Made by a program: the position numbers and the translations under genes
Part shown: positions 1-5,906 of the stretch, one piece after another
Position numbering within the stretch: the stretch's first letter is position 1
Layout: every line of letters starts with the position of its first letter
Source: a virus
IMG/VR virus record: IMGVR_UViG_3300037460_000303
Span: 1 to 37,832 of that record
Reading direction: 5' to 3' (one strand)
DNA length: 37,832 nt
The notes under the pieces: generated by a model
Seen by the model: the letters and a program-made list of their open reading frames with translations, nothing else
The model's database searches: none
What the model was told of the DNA's origin: nothing

Positions 1-145
1 TTTAAAATTGGGGCGATGCTAGAAGATGCGAGTGAAAACGCTTTTGACAGGCAAGGCCCAGGTTGGAAATCCTTAAAGCCGTCTACAAAAAAACAAAGAG
101 CCAGAAAGGGTCATACTGGTAAAATTTTACAAAGATCAGGTGCTT
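1..145. repeat. Terminal redundancy, left copy
   Basis: This stretch repeats the last 145 bases of the window. From base 20 onward the copies are identical. Four differences sit at positions 9, 12, 15 and 19, and all four are synonymous in the gpG-like reading frame. The overlap shows the unit is circular or circularly permuted. It could be a real terminal redundancy or an assembly overlap. Confidence 0.95.
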
Positions 146-336
146 TGGCTAATTCAGTCACATCTCAAATTAAAGGAAATGCTGTTTTCATCGGATCAAA
201 TCTTGAATACGCAAGGGCTCACCAATTAGGCAATAGAAGAAATAATCTTCCAAAACGTGAATATTTAATACTTTCAGAGGCAGAACTTAGAAAGTCTAAT
301 TTCATTTTAAGCAAACACATGGTAAGGGGAACATGA
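1..336 (+). CDS. Mu gpG-like virion morphogenesis (tail completion) protein, 3' part
   Basis: This is the C-terminal portion of a gene that begins at ATG 37601; the frame is open from base 1. Joined across the ends it gives about 140 residues, the usual size for the Mu gpG / phage tail completion family. Features typical of that family are the basic N-terminal half (KKQRARKG), a segment ending YARAHQLG, and the closing PKREYL motif. The family acts at head completion and head-tail joining. It follows the gpF-like gene as in Mu, and its TGA overlaps the ATG of the Mor-like gene (ATGA at 333-336), which implies translational coupling. An ATG at 16 is only an internal methionine. Confidence 0.85.
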   Translation, partial: FKIGAMLEDASENAFDRQGPGWKSLKPSTKKQRARKGHTGKILQRSGALANSVTSQIKGNAVFIGSNLEYARAHQLGNRRNNLPKREYLILSEAELRKSNFILSKHMVRGT

Positions 337-599
337 AGTCATTCGTAAAAAAATGGAATAGGGACGATATACCAAACAAAGGTTTGAAAGAAGTTTCGGA
401 CGTTATCGGTATAAATGCGGTAAAAGCTTTATTAGTCAAGTGCCCAGGTATGACTTTCCACATTCCAAAAAAATATTATTCTCAATTGGATGATAGTTTT
501 TTGAAAAAGCACAGGAAAGAAAAAGCAACCTGGCTTGCCCACAAACTAGGGTTATCAGTCAGAACGATTTATCGAAAATTACAAAAATTAGCTGATTGA
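333..599 (+). CDS. Mor/C-family transcriptional activator
   Basis: The 88-residue protein has the Mor/C layout. A helical dimerisation segment (GINAVKALLVKC) leads to a short strand with the family's IPK signature (FHIPKKYY), followed by a C-terminal helix-turn-helix (about residues 63-85: ATWLAHKLGLSVRTIYRKL). In Mu, Mor and C activate middle and late promoters that lack good -35 boxes. This copy is shorter than Mu Mor because it lacks most of the acidic N-terminus. The SD is AAGGGG, and the start overlaps the gpG-like stop. It is the last gene of the rightward head operon and overlaps the convergent NinG gene by 12 bases. I infer that it switches on the leftward late operon. Confidence 0.85.
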   Translation: MKSFVKKWNRDDIPNKGLKEVSDVIGINAVKALLVKCPGMTFHIPKKYYSQLDDSFLKKHRKEKATWLAHKLGLSVRTIYRKLQKLAD

Positions 600-1022
600 C
601 TTATCTCGCTTCATGGATTCAACCCTGTTTGAGTAGAATTTTAAGTGGATCTCTAACTCTTCAACGGTAGTCCTTACAAATTGTTTAGATAATTGCCTTA
701 ATAATTCTGGGGTACCAATATCATAGGTTTTAGTTAAAAAAGCCTCGTATTGTTCTAGATTGCCCCCTAGCCTACAATTACAGTTTTCGCATTGAGGATG
801 ACAGTTTTTTTCCATCCATCTAGTGGAAATATTCCAACGGTTTACAAAATGCCCGTTTTGCATACGGTCCCAAGAATCAATTCTATTGCAAGTGCAGCAC
901 TTAGTAAAACCCCATTCATCGGCATTGAATAGCCTAATGTACTGGGAAAAAACGGTATCTAGTCGCTTTTCTAGGGCTTTCTTGTGTATTTTAGTGATCT
1001 TAGGGTCCATCCTCTGAGCCAC
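588..1022 (-). CDS. ninG: NinG-like (Rap) recombination protein
   Basis: It matches the lambda NinG family: CCTCNRIDSW, then MQNGHFVNR, then EKNCHPQCENCNCRLGGN, followed by the Y-x-FL tail typical of NinG. The Cys and His residues would bind zinc in an HNH-like fold. NinG/Rap promotes recombination by acting on branched DNA. At 144 residues it is shorter than lambda NinG and lacks the extended N-terminus. The start is uncertain: GTG at 1022 overlaps the endolysin end by about 50 bases, and ATG at 1010 is in frame but has an SD-like AGAGG directly against it. It is the last leftward gene and runs into the Mor-like gene tail to tail. Confidence 0.85.
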   Translation of the reverse strand: MAQRMDPKITKIHKKALEKRLDTVFSQYIRLFNADEWGFTKCCTCNRIDSWDRMQNGHFVNRWNISTRWMEKNCHPQCENCNCRLGGNLEQYEAFLTKTYDIGTPELLRQLSKQFVRTTVEELEIHLKFYSNRVESMKRDKSIS

Positions 1023-1534
1023 TTGAACTTAACCGGCTTTGCATAACACTTACTAAAGTATAGATTTATGCGCTCTTGAACAATGACATTTGCAAACTGA
1101 GAACTGGCACCGTTTAATTTGCTTATTGTGGCGGGTCCAATTAAACCATCCACAACCAAACAGTTTTTGAAATACTTGTTTATGGTTTCTTGAAAGAACC
1201 TAACAGCCGATCTTTTCCCTAGATTAATACCGCAATCAAAAAGGTGCTCGGCAAACAATGGATCTTTGATTTTATGGCATTTTAGAGGGACCCAGAAATA
1301 TTTGTAATAAAAAGCGTCAACCATTTTGTTTAATTTGAAGTCATTGAACTTTTCATTATTTTTTATTTTACGGCCCGCATTTTTCTTGATTCGGTCAATT
1401 ATCGCCCACCCTTCCCACTTAGGCCAGAATTTTCTCGCGATTCCAATATAAGTTTCCTTTCCTTCGTCATCAGGATCATTAGCGTAGCCACCCTCAGAGC
1501 GCCTCACATCATACATTGCAGTTTTAAAGCTCAC
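971..1534 (-). CDS. GH108-family endolysin (N-acetylmuramidase)
   Basis: The 187-residue protein carries the glycoside hydrolase 108 N-terminal signature SEGGYANDPDDEG...TYIGI; the Glu at residue 14 is the expected catalytic acid. The later part (DGLIGPATISKLN) matches the C-terminal peptidoglycan-binding domain normally paired with GH108. It should cut the glycan backbone of the cell wall at lysis. No signal peptide or SAR-type segment is visible, so a separate holin is expected. The start is GTG 1534 with SD AGAGG six bases upstream. It overlaps the preceding 57-residue ORF and the following NinG gene. Confidence 0.9.
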   Translation of the reverse strand: MSFKTAMYDVRRSEGGYANDPDDEGKETYIGIARKFWPKWEGWAIIDRIKKNAGRKIKNNEKFNDFKLNKMVDAFYYKYFWVPLKCHKIKDPLFAEHLFDCGINLGKRSAVRFFQETINKYFKNCLVVDGLIGPATISKLNGASSQFANVIVQERINLYFSKCYAKPVKFKWLRGWTLRSLKYTRKP

Positions 1535-1697
1535 TTAGTACCTCTTTTATTTTTACCCTTAAATCCAGGTATGGTTTTTGTTTTTCTGGTTCTGATGTGG
1601 CTGAATGGAAAATGGCAGCCCTAGTTAAACCGTTATCTATCAAAGGATTACTTAATATTTTCTTTAATCTTTTGAGTAAAAGCTTGTCTTTTGTCAC
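1524..1697 (-). CDS. Small basic protein, possibly the frameshifted tail of the 1712-1963 gene
   Basis: This open frame ends with TAA at 1524-1526, overlapping the endolysin start. The nearest usable start is GTG 1697, giving 57 residues rich in Leu and Lys (KDKLLLKRLKKIL near the N-terminus, VKIKEVLSEL at the end). There is no convincing SD. The frame is open further upstream, overlaps the end of the 1712-1963 gene, and lies in its -1 frame. A heptamer A AAG GGG at 1742-1748 could join the two. The product could therefore be a separate coupled gene, a programmed frameshift product or a broken longer gene. Function unknown. Confidence 0.5.
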   Translation of the reverse strand: MTKDKLLLKRLKKILSNPLIDNGLTRAAIFHSATSEPEKQKPYLDLRVKIKEVLSEL

Positions 1698-1711
1698 ACT
1701 CTCAAAAGGCT

Positions 1712-1963
1712 CTATAGGAGGAATACCATTTTTGATAGATTCCCCTTTAATTTCATTTTGCCAAGATCATCAGAATGTTTAAACGAGATCGGGCCCATTG
1801 GAAACCCTTCGTCGCCTATTTCCATGACCTGGAATTTACCCTCTTTGGGTTTTATTTCGTTTTCACTTGCATTTGACAAACCCATTACGAGAAAACAAAC
1901 GCCCTCGCCTTTTTCCATTACTTCGCCGGTTTGGTCCCTTAGTATATCACCGCAATTTATCAC
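1712..1963 (-). CDS. Hypothetical 83-residue protein
   Basis: The protein starts at GTG 1963 with a good SD (GGGAG, about eight bases upstream). No family is recognised; it has no membrane segment. The middle is a mix of Glu, Lys and Gly (NEIKPKEGKFQVMEIGDEGFP), and the last residues (MVFLL) come from the stretch where the -1 frame is also open. It lies just downstream of a terminator for the KE-rich gene and upstream of the endolysin, so it may belong to a late or lysis group. See the possible frameshift at 1742-1748. Confidence 0.6.
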   Translation of the reverse strand: MINCGDILRDQTGEVMEKGEGVCFLVMGLSNASENEIKPKEGKFQVMEIGDEGFPMGPISFKHSDDLGKMKLKGNLSKMVFLL

Positions 1964-1978
1964 TTTTTCACTCCCTTT

Positions 1979-2002
1979 AAAAAGGGCGATGTAAACCGCC
2001 CT
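1979..2002 (-). terminator. Leftward rho-independent terminator
   Basis: Read on the minus strand, stem AGGGCG, loop GTTTACAT and stem CGCCCT are followed directly by TTTTT. The six base pairs are perfect. It lies seven bases past the stop of the KE-rich gene and before the SD of the next gene, so the downstream lysis-side genes may depend on read-through or on a separate promoter. Confidence 0.8.
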
Positions 2003-2008
2003 AGTGAT

Positions 2009-2359
2009 TTATTTGTTTCTTTTAGGTGCTTTAGCGTCTGCTTTCGCCTTTTTTTCTGCTTCGATTTTCTGGTATTTTGCAACCAATTTATCAGAATCAA
2101 CATGATATTTCGAGTTAATTTCAGAAATTTTAGCACGATCTTTTCGGCCTAAACCGTCTAGTGCTCGGGCTCTTGCCATTGCAAGTTCGCTTGATTCAGA
2201 TTTAAGGGTTTTAGTGCTTGCCGTTTCTGATTCTACAGTTTCAACTACCGGTTCTGGCGCTTCTTCGGTGACAGTTTCTTCAGTTTCAACTACTTCGGCC
2301 ACTGGTTCGATAATTTCTTCGACTTTTGTCTCTTCAGATTTCTTGCTTTTCTTTCCCAT
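2009..2359 (-). CDS. Low-complexity Lys/Glu-rich protein
   Basis: The 116-residue protein has a Glu/Val/Thr-rich N-terminal half (repeats of the type EPVAEVVETEETV) and a charged, probably helical C-terminal half (KYQKIEAEKKAKADAKAPKR). It starts with a basic patch MGKKSKKSEE. It is probably disordered or coiled coil. The SD is GAGG, about six bases before ATG 2359. A terminator follows, and a degenerate copy of the early operator/promoter lies upstream (2418-2439), so it may form its own transcription unit. No family is recognised; function unknown. Confidence 0.75.
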   Translation of the reverse strand: MGKKSKKSEETKVEEIIEPVAEVVETEETVTEEAPEPVVETVESETASTKTLKSESSELAMARARALDGLGRKDRAKISEINSKYHVDSDKLVAKYQKIEAEKKAKADAKAPKRNK

Positions 2360-2417
2360 TTTATCCTCAGTTATTTAAAATTTATATTGCCAAAATATAC
2401 TTTTATTGTCAGTACCT

Positions 2418-2439
2418 AGTTATAAATATTATTAAGCGC
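2418..2439 (-). promoter_or_regulatory. Degenerate copy of the early operator/promoter
   Basis: On the plus strand, AGTTATAAATAT (2418-2429) is followed directly by TATTAAGCGC (2430-2439). Both blocks also occur at the early promoter (8094-8105 and 8117-8126), where 11 bases containing the -10 hexamer separate them. This copy has lost that spacer and half of the palindrome. It may be a regulator-binding site or a decayed duplicate. Confidence 0.5.
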
Positions 2440-2497
2440 GTATAGGCTCGAATAAGACATTTTGGTTTTTTAATACACACAAGCACCCTAAGCTCAT

Positions 2498-2893
2498 TTA
2501 ACCGGCTTCAGCGTTCTGGTACGCTTGTTGTGGGGTTAAATTTCCATCAACCACGTGAACCAGTTGTTTCATGTAGCGAGCGACCCAATCAGCCGGAGCA
2601 ACGCCTCCGGTATATTCTATTTGCTTTGCTTCAGATTGATTAGTCGAATACTCTTTGTATTTATCCCTTAAGATTTCTTTAAGCCTACCATCACTAGGGA
2701 TTGTTTTTTCATTTTCCATGATATACCTGAAAAACGGCTTAATTTTGTCTGTTCTTAGTGTTTTTAAAGTTTCCTCAAGTAGTTTGACTTTCATATCAAT
2801 TAACCCATTAGTGGCTGATCTGTTAAAACTGACAAATAAATTCATTAGCTGACTTTTAAATATATCCGTTCTTTCTGCGTTCCAATCATTCAT
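2498..2893 (-). CDS. Putative replication accessory / helicase-loader-like protein
   Basis: The start is taken as ATG 2893 (MNDWNAERTDIFK), which has SD AGGGAC nine bases upstream; the frame is open to 2926 but without a better site. The product has about 131 mostly helical residues, with KPFFRYIMENEKTIPSDGRLKEILRDKY in the middle and PADWVARYMKQLV near the end. It overlaps the end of the replication organiser by a few bases, where phages often carry a helicase loader or primosome partner. No Walker motif is seen, so it is not a DnaC-type ATPase. Function is inferred from position only. Confidence 0.6.
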   Translation of the reverse strand: MNDWNAERTDIFKSQLMNLFVSFNRSATNGLIDMKVKLLEETLKTLRTDKIKPFFRYIMENEKTIPSDGRLKEILRDKYKEYSTNQSEAKQIEYTGGVAPADWVARYMKQLVHVVDGNLTPQQAYQNAEAG

Positions 2894-2895
2894 TT

Positions 2896-3660
2896 TTAAA
2901 CGTCCCTTTGTTGTTCTAGCGCCCATTGAATCATTTCCTCTTGCTCTTGCATGTGTGCAGGTACACTAGGTTTATTGAAAGTACCTGTTTGGTTTAAGTA
3001 CCCCTCAAACTTTGAGCCAAATAAAGTTTCTGGCCTTAAATATTTTTCTTGATCGGTTCCTTTCCATTCTGCCGACTTTTTGAAGATCACCGTTTTGAAG
3101 TTATCAAAAGTAAACCCCTCTTTGAGTCTTGTATTTATCAATAATTTGGTTTTACCAATATTCGGTTTGTAATTTGATCCAACAATTTGATTTAAGTATT
3201 TTACAATTCCTGTTTGTATTGTATTGTCTTGTTCTGTAGTGTTATGTACTGTAGTGTTATGTACTGTAGTGTTATGTACTGTAGTCGTAGCAAGCCCAGA
3301 GCCTACTCTGGGATCGCTCTGAGTTTGCCCAGTTTCCTCTATCCAAGCGATTTTAGGCCCTTTTAGAAAATCTATCGCCCGCTTAAATGAGTTTTGAGAA
3401 AATCCCGTCATAATTTCAAAATCATCAAAATCGAGAGGCCCAGTTTCATTTTCTAACACCCCTCTCTTAGGCATTTTTGACGCTAATTGTATCAACAAAA
3501 TCCAACAAGAAAATATTTCATTCTTGTTTTTATGTTTGGATAATTTTAGATAAGAAAGCCCGTCCATTTTGTTTGGTAACGGTATCCACTTGTTTTTTTT
3601 ATACCTTCTAGATTCTGCAATCTCGAAGTTTTCATCCCAATTTTTTATAATAAACGTCAT
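2896..3660 (-). CDS. Replication organiser with conserved phage C-terminal domain (Phg_2220_C type)
   Basis: The 254-residue protein has an N-terminal winged-helix-like region (about 1-110, with DFDDFEIMTGFSQNSFKRAIDFL), a low-complexity linker with TTVHN repeats (about 123-145), and a C-terminal domain (about 150-230). The C-terminal domain matches the conserved phage replisome-organiser type: YLNQIVG, NIGKTKLLINTRLKEGFT, and YLRPETLFGSKFEGYLNQ. Such proteins bind the origin and recruit the replicative helicase. The gene follows a 285-base repeat-rich region that may hold the origin or its promoters, and it is followed by a putative partner protein. The linker is encoded by a 15-bp tandem repeat. 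Confidence 0.8.
   Translation of the reverse strand: MTFIIKNWDENFEIAESRRYKKNKWIPLPNKMDGLSYLKLSKHKNKNEIFSCWILLIQLASKMPKRGVLENETGPLDFDDFEIMTGFSQNSFKRAIDFLKGPKIAWIEETGQTQSDPRVGSGLATTTVHNTTVHNTTVHNTTEQDNTIQTGIVKYLNQIVGSNYKPNIGKTKLLINTRLKEGFTFDNFKTVIFKKSAEWKGTDQEKYLRPETLFGSKFEGYLNQTGTFNKPSVPAHMQEQEEMIQWALEQQRDV
3236..3285 (-). repeat. 15-bp tandem repeat in the replication gene
   Basis: The unit GTAGTGTTATGTACT (plus strand) occurs three times in full (3236-3250, 3251-3265, 3266-3280), plus five bases of a fourth. It keeps the reading frame and encodes TTVHN repeats between the two domains. It is a candidate site for copy-number change. Confidence 0.95.
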
Positions 3661-3772
3661 TTTGTACCACCAATCTTAAAATGAGGCTCGCGCGAAGATT
3701 GGCATAGACACGCAGACTTTCGCAGCTAGAAGCTGACCTCAAAAATTTAACAGATTACCAATCTTACTTTTT

Positions 3773-3801
3773 AATATAAAAAACTATTACCCATAGGGTA
3801 G
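3773..3801 (-). promoter_or_regulatory. Leftward promoter-like element, proximal copy
   Basis: On the minus strand CTACCC (3801-3796) is followed by exactly 17 bases and then TATATT (3778-3773), continuing as TATATTAAA. The same layout occurs at 3913-3941. The CTACCC box lies inside the TACCC-ATA-GGGTA hairpin. The -35 box is not sigma70-like, which suggests a phage-specific activator. It would serve the replication gene. Confidence 0.5.
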
Positions 3802-3912
3802 TTAAATACTTCGCCCGACCAGTTGCAAGCAAACTGCTACGTAAAAACTCGCGAGGTCGGCCAGACGAAGATTCTTAAATTTTAAATTCTGATTTCATAG
3901 CAGTTGAAGTTT

Positions 3913-3941
3913 AATATACAAAATGATTTTCAAATGGGTAG
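3913..3941 (-). promoter_or_regulatory. Leftward promoter-like element, distal copy
   Basis: CTACCC (3941-3936), 17 bases, TATATT (3918-3913) on the minus strand, also extended to TATATTAAA. It matches the element at 3773-3801 in both boxes and in spacing while the spacer differs, as expected for conserved binding sites. Confidence 0.5.
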
Positions 3942-3945
3942 GTAC

Positions 3946-4089
3946 TTAATTAATAAACGCCTGTTTCCCGTCAGCAATCACAATCGCGGTATCAATTTTC
4001 TCGATAATTTTCTTATGTAGAGCAGAATACTTTTCGCGTTCCTCAGTTCTCGCTCTTGTAACTGCCTTTAGTTCGTAATTTTTAATCAT
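3946..4089 (-). CDS. Small charged protein, 47 residues
   Basis: ATG 4089 is preceded by AGAGGTGAAAG, a very strong SD that spans the stop of the upstream gene. The product is helical and charged (VTRARTEEREKYSALHKKIIEKID) and ends KQAFIN. An in-frame ATG nine codons upstream lacks an SD. It is the last gene before the repeat-rich region. No family recognised. Confidence 0.7.
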   Translation of the reverse strand: MIKNYELKAVTRARTEEREKYSALHKKIIEKIDTAIVIADGKQAFIN

Positions 4090-4093
4090 TCTT

Positions 4094-4264
4094 TCACCTC
4101 TTTGGAAAATATTCATTTATATAGATTACTGTTTTTCTCAATTCCTCTTCACAATCCGTCGGGTACTTTGACCTTATAATAACTTTCACATTCGGATTGA
4201 TAAAATCGTAAATGTTGTAAGCCAACAGAAAACAAAATATTAAGAGGAAAAATTCAGATTTCAT
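4094..4264 (-). CDS. Small membrane-anchored protein, 56 residues
   Basis: The start ATG 4264 overlaps the stop of the winged-helix gene (ATGA), so translation is probably coupled. Residues 5-16 form a hydrophobic stretch (FFLLIFCFLLAY) that reads as a signal anchor or a single membrane span; the rest is polar with one Cys and a Glu-rich turn (DCEEELRKT). Its stop lies within the SD of the following gene. Function unknown. Confidence 0.65.
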   Translation of the reverse strand: MKSEFFLLIFCFLLAYNIYDFINPNVKVIIRSKYPTDCEEELRKTVIYINEYFPKR

Positions 4265-4584
4265 TCTAAAACTTGATACTCATTAAGACCGCCTATAGTT
4301 CTGCGCCGCCTGTTTACTGTGAAGCCACCGAAACGGTCTTTTCTTAGGTGCCTAAGCTGCGCTGAGATTGACGTTTCTGGATAACCTAGCTCATCGCTAA
4401 TCTCTGAGCAAGTTCGCCAAATTCCGTCAAGCATAAGCTGTTTAATTTTCTCATGTTGGTTTTCTAATCGGCTATGGTCAATCTTGGGTATGTAGTCGGG
4501 CCCGTTGAAATGTGGCTTCGGGTTGTCCATGAACATTGACTCTTGCTCGCCAAATTCTGGTAGGATTGAGTTATCTTGTTTCAA
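4261..4584 (-). CDS. Winged-helix DNA-binding protein
   Basis: The 107-residue protein has an N-terminal tail of about 38 residues. A winged-helix domain follows: HEKIKQLMLDGIWRTCSEIS (helix 1 and turn), ELGYPETSISAQLRHLRKD (helices 2-3, recognition helix), then FGGFTVNRRRR (wing with Arg patch) and LNEYQVL. This arrangement is common in phage early regions next to recombination genes. It starts at TTG 4584 with SD GGAGGGG five bases upstream. It may regulate the CTACCC elements just downstream, which is inference from position. One base separates it from the upstream gene. Confidence 0.75.
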   Translation of the reverse strand: MKQDNSILPEFGEQESMFMDNPKPHFNGPDYIPKIDHSRLENQHEKIKQLMLDGIWRTCSEISDELGYPETSISAQLRHLRKDRFGGFTVNRRRRTIGGLNEYQVLE

Positions 4585-4585
4585 T

Positions 4586-4870
4586 TTACCCCTCCAAAGT
4601 TTTGATTAAAAGGTTTAAATAAGATGATTCCAAAACCGTCTGACCACCTTCCTTGCACTTTAAACCTTGTAAAATATCTAGTGCTAGTTTATTTCTATTC
4701 AATGTTAGCAATATTTTTTTATACTTAGCAATCCCAACAGGGTAAAGCGTGGCGGTCCCGTCATCGTTCATGTGGAGGCCACCTGGTTCACTTCTATCGC
4801 TTTGTTTATTTTCACAAACAATCATTTGAATATCTGTACATCTACAATTAAACAGATTTTTGTTATCCAC
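4586..4870 (-). CDS. Hypothetical 94-residue protein
   Basis: No family is recognised. The N-terminal part has two close Cys residues (FNCRCTDIQM) and a third (VCENK). The C-terminal part looks helical (YKKILLTLNRNKLALDILQGL). It sits in a tightly packed run between the zinc-ribbon-like and winged-helix genes and ends one base before the TTG of the latter. Early expression is likely from its position. Confidence 0.65.
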   Translation of the reverse strand: MDNKNLFNCRCTDIQMIVCENKQSDRSEPGGLHMNDDGTATLYPVGIAKYKKILLTLNRNKLALDILQGLKCKEGGQTVLESSYLNLLIKTLEG

Positions 4871-5065
4871 CTACGGCCTCCTTTGATGTTCATCAGCGTT
4901 CTTACAAGTCGCATAATGTGGCCTATGGCCGGTTACTTTGTCTCCAATAGTCAGAACGATAGACGTTTTAACACGGTCTACCGCTATTTTACCGCCCTTG
5001 GTTGATTCGGCCCAATAGATCGGAGCCTGGCAACTTAAACAGAAAGCTTCTCGAAAGTTATTCAT
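4871..5065 (-). CDS. Small zinc-ribbon-like phage protein
   Basis: The 64-residue protein has the layout of a common phage family: CLSCQAPIYWAES (a CxxC knuckle with Pro-Ile-Tyr-Trp), a basic Val-Asp segment (KIAVDRV), then HRPHYATCKNADEHQRR supplying His and Cys ligands. It probably binds zinc. The first ATG is followed by NNFREAF. The role in phage infection is not known; neighbours suggest early or replication functions. Confidence 0.65.
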   Translation of the reverse strand: MNNFREAFCLSCQAPIYWAESTKGGKIAVDRVKTSIVLTIGDKVTGHRPHYATCKNADEHQRRP

Positions 5066-5089
5066 TGAATTTATCCCCTTACTTAAACA

Positions 5090-5476
5090 TTAATTCTTTT
5101 CTATCTGACTATAATCCACTTCATTAGGGGATTCTATATCGATACCCAACACTAAAGACCCATACCTCTGAATATCTTCTAAAAACTTAATCCATTGCAC
5201 AGTAGTTAGTTTTGAAGTAGGTATTATAAATGTTCCAATTTTGTCATCAAAAAACTGTAGAAACTTGAATTTAACGATCTCTTTGGCCATCTCCCTACTT
5301 ACTTTCTTACCTGAAAGCCTAGTCATAGCCTCAGATAATTGACCTAAAACAGGGCCATGAAAATGGCGGTTTTGACCATTAGTTCTCTTTTTCTTGAGTT
5401 TTTCAATAGTGTAATCCCCATCTTTTAAATCAGACAGGGATTCAGCTATTTTACCGTTTTTGATTTCAATTTTCAT
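5090..5476 (-). CDS. QN-motif recombination-associated protein (NinB-like)
   Basis: The 128-residue protein carries KKRTNGQNRHFHGPVLGQLSEAM (a Q-N-x3-H-G pattern) and a later segment FIIPTSKLTTVQWIKFLEDIQRYGS. This resembles phage proteins annotated as NinB-like or single-strand-DNA recombination mediators. It sits near the Sak4-like ATPase, in the same operon as NinG, which supports a recombination role. Assignment to NinB proper is uncertain; it could be another family with the same QN motif. Its start overlaps the stop of the membrane peptide gene (ATGA). Confidence 0.55.
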   Translation of the reverse strand: MKIEIKNGKIAESLSDLKDGDYTIEKLKKKRTNGQNRHFHGPVLGQLSEAMTRLSGKKVSREMAKEIVKFKFLQFFDDKIGTFIIPTSKLTTVQWIKFLEDIQRYGSLVLGIDIESPNEVDYSQIEKN

Positions 5477-5643
5477 TCAATCTTTTCGTTTAAAAGATGA
5501 AGCATAATATTATCTATCCTATCAATATTATCATTTAAAAGTTTAATCTCTTTTCGTTGGTCTGTTAGCTCATAATATTGGTTTAATAGACAAATAACCA
5601 CTAGAGACAGAATTAAGAGATCTAAAATTATAATTAATTGCAT
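5473..5643 (-). CDS. Small membrane protein with coiled-coil tail, 56 residues
   Basis: ATG 5643 has SD AAAGGAAC. Residues 2-20 form a membrane span (LIIILDLLILSLVVICLL), followed by a polar helical tail with heptad-like hydrophobics (KEIKLLNDNIDRIDNIMLHLL). It overlaps the gene before it, and its TGA overlaps the next ATG. The layout resembles the 66-residue protein at 7133-7333. Function unknown; a spanin- or antiholin-like role cannot be excluded. Confidence 0.7.
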   Translation of the reverse strand: MQLIIILDLLILSLVVICLLNQYYELTDQRKEIKLLNDNIDRIDNIMLHLLNEKIE

Positions 5644-5906
5644 TTTTGTTCCTTTCGTTTAAGGTGTTCCAACACTAATTCTTTGAGAAACTCAACAACA
5701 TCTATAGAAGGATCTTCTGACTCTTTATTAAGATCAAATTCGGATGTAATATCAATATCTAAAAAAACTACTTTCTGAATAGTATAATGAACCTCCTGTG
5801 AATCTGGTTCCTCTGGGACACCAAATCGGCCCCTAGCGCCAGTATGGCACTCACCTATGTTCTCTTCATATTCTACCTTACAATCTATTTCTGGAAAATC
5901 AAACAT
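5634..5906 (-). CDS. Hypothetical acidic protein, 90 residues
   Basis: The product is acidic (FDFPEIDCKVEYEENIGEC, later DIDITSEFDLNKESEDPSIDV) with a helical C-terminus (VVEFLKELVLEHLKRKEQ). It is mostly beta and charged, with no recognised family. It overlaps the ATPase stop by eight bases and the next membrane peptide by ten, so the three are likely co-translated. A partner role for the ATPase is possible but unproven. Confidence 0.65.
   Translation of the reverse strand: MFDFPEIDCKVEYEENIGECHTGARGRFGVPEEPDSQEVHYTIQKVVFLDIDITSEFDLNKESEDPSIDVVEFLKELVLEHLKRKEQKCN

Larger units (their letters stand above)
3661..3945. other. Repeat-rich intergenic region, candidate replication origin
   Basis: No gene was found in these 285 bases. 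CCAATCTT occurs at 3670-3677 and 3758-3765 and inverted at 3695-3702. TACCC-ATA-GGGTA forms a hairpin at 3788-3800. An imperfect inverted repeat pairs 3809-3820 (CTTCGCCCGACC) with 3855-3870 (GGTCGG...CGAAG). Two matched promoter-like elements point leftward. This density of repeats just before a replication organiser is what an origin or a tightly controlled promoter region looks like; which one is not decided. Confidence 0.5.

Noticed and set aside
1-145. Direct terminal repeats of a linear phage genome with fixed ends
   Set aside because: The overlap falls inside a gene that is restored by joining the ends; an assembly or circular-permutation overlap is more likely, though not proven.
1597-1782. 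61-residue plus-strand frame
   Set aside because: It lies opposite the leftward genes upstream of the endolysin; no SD and no conserved pattern.
3661-3945. CRISPR-like array
   Set aside because: Repeats are few, short and irregularly spaced; there are no unique spacers of constant size.
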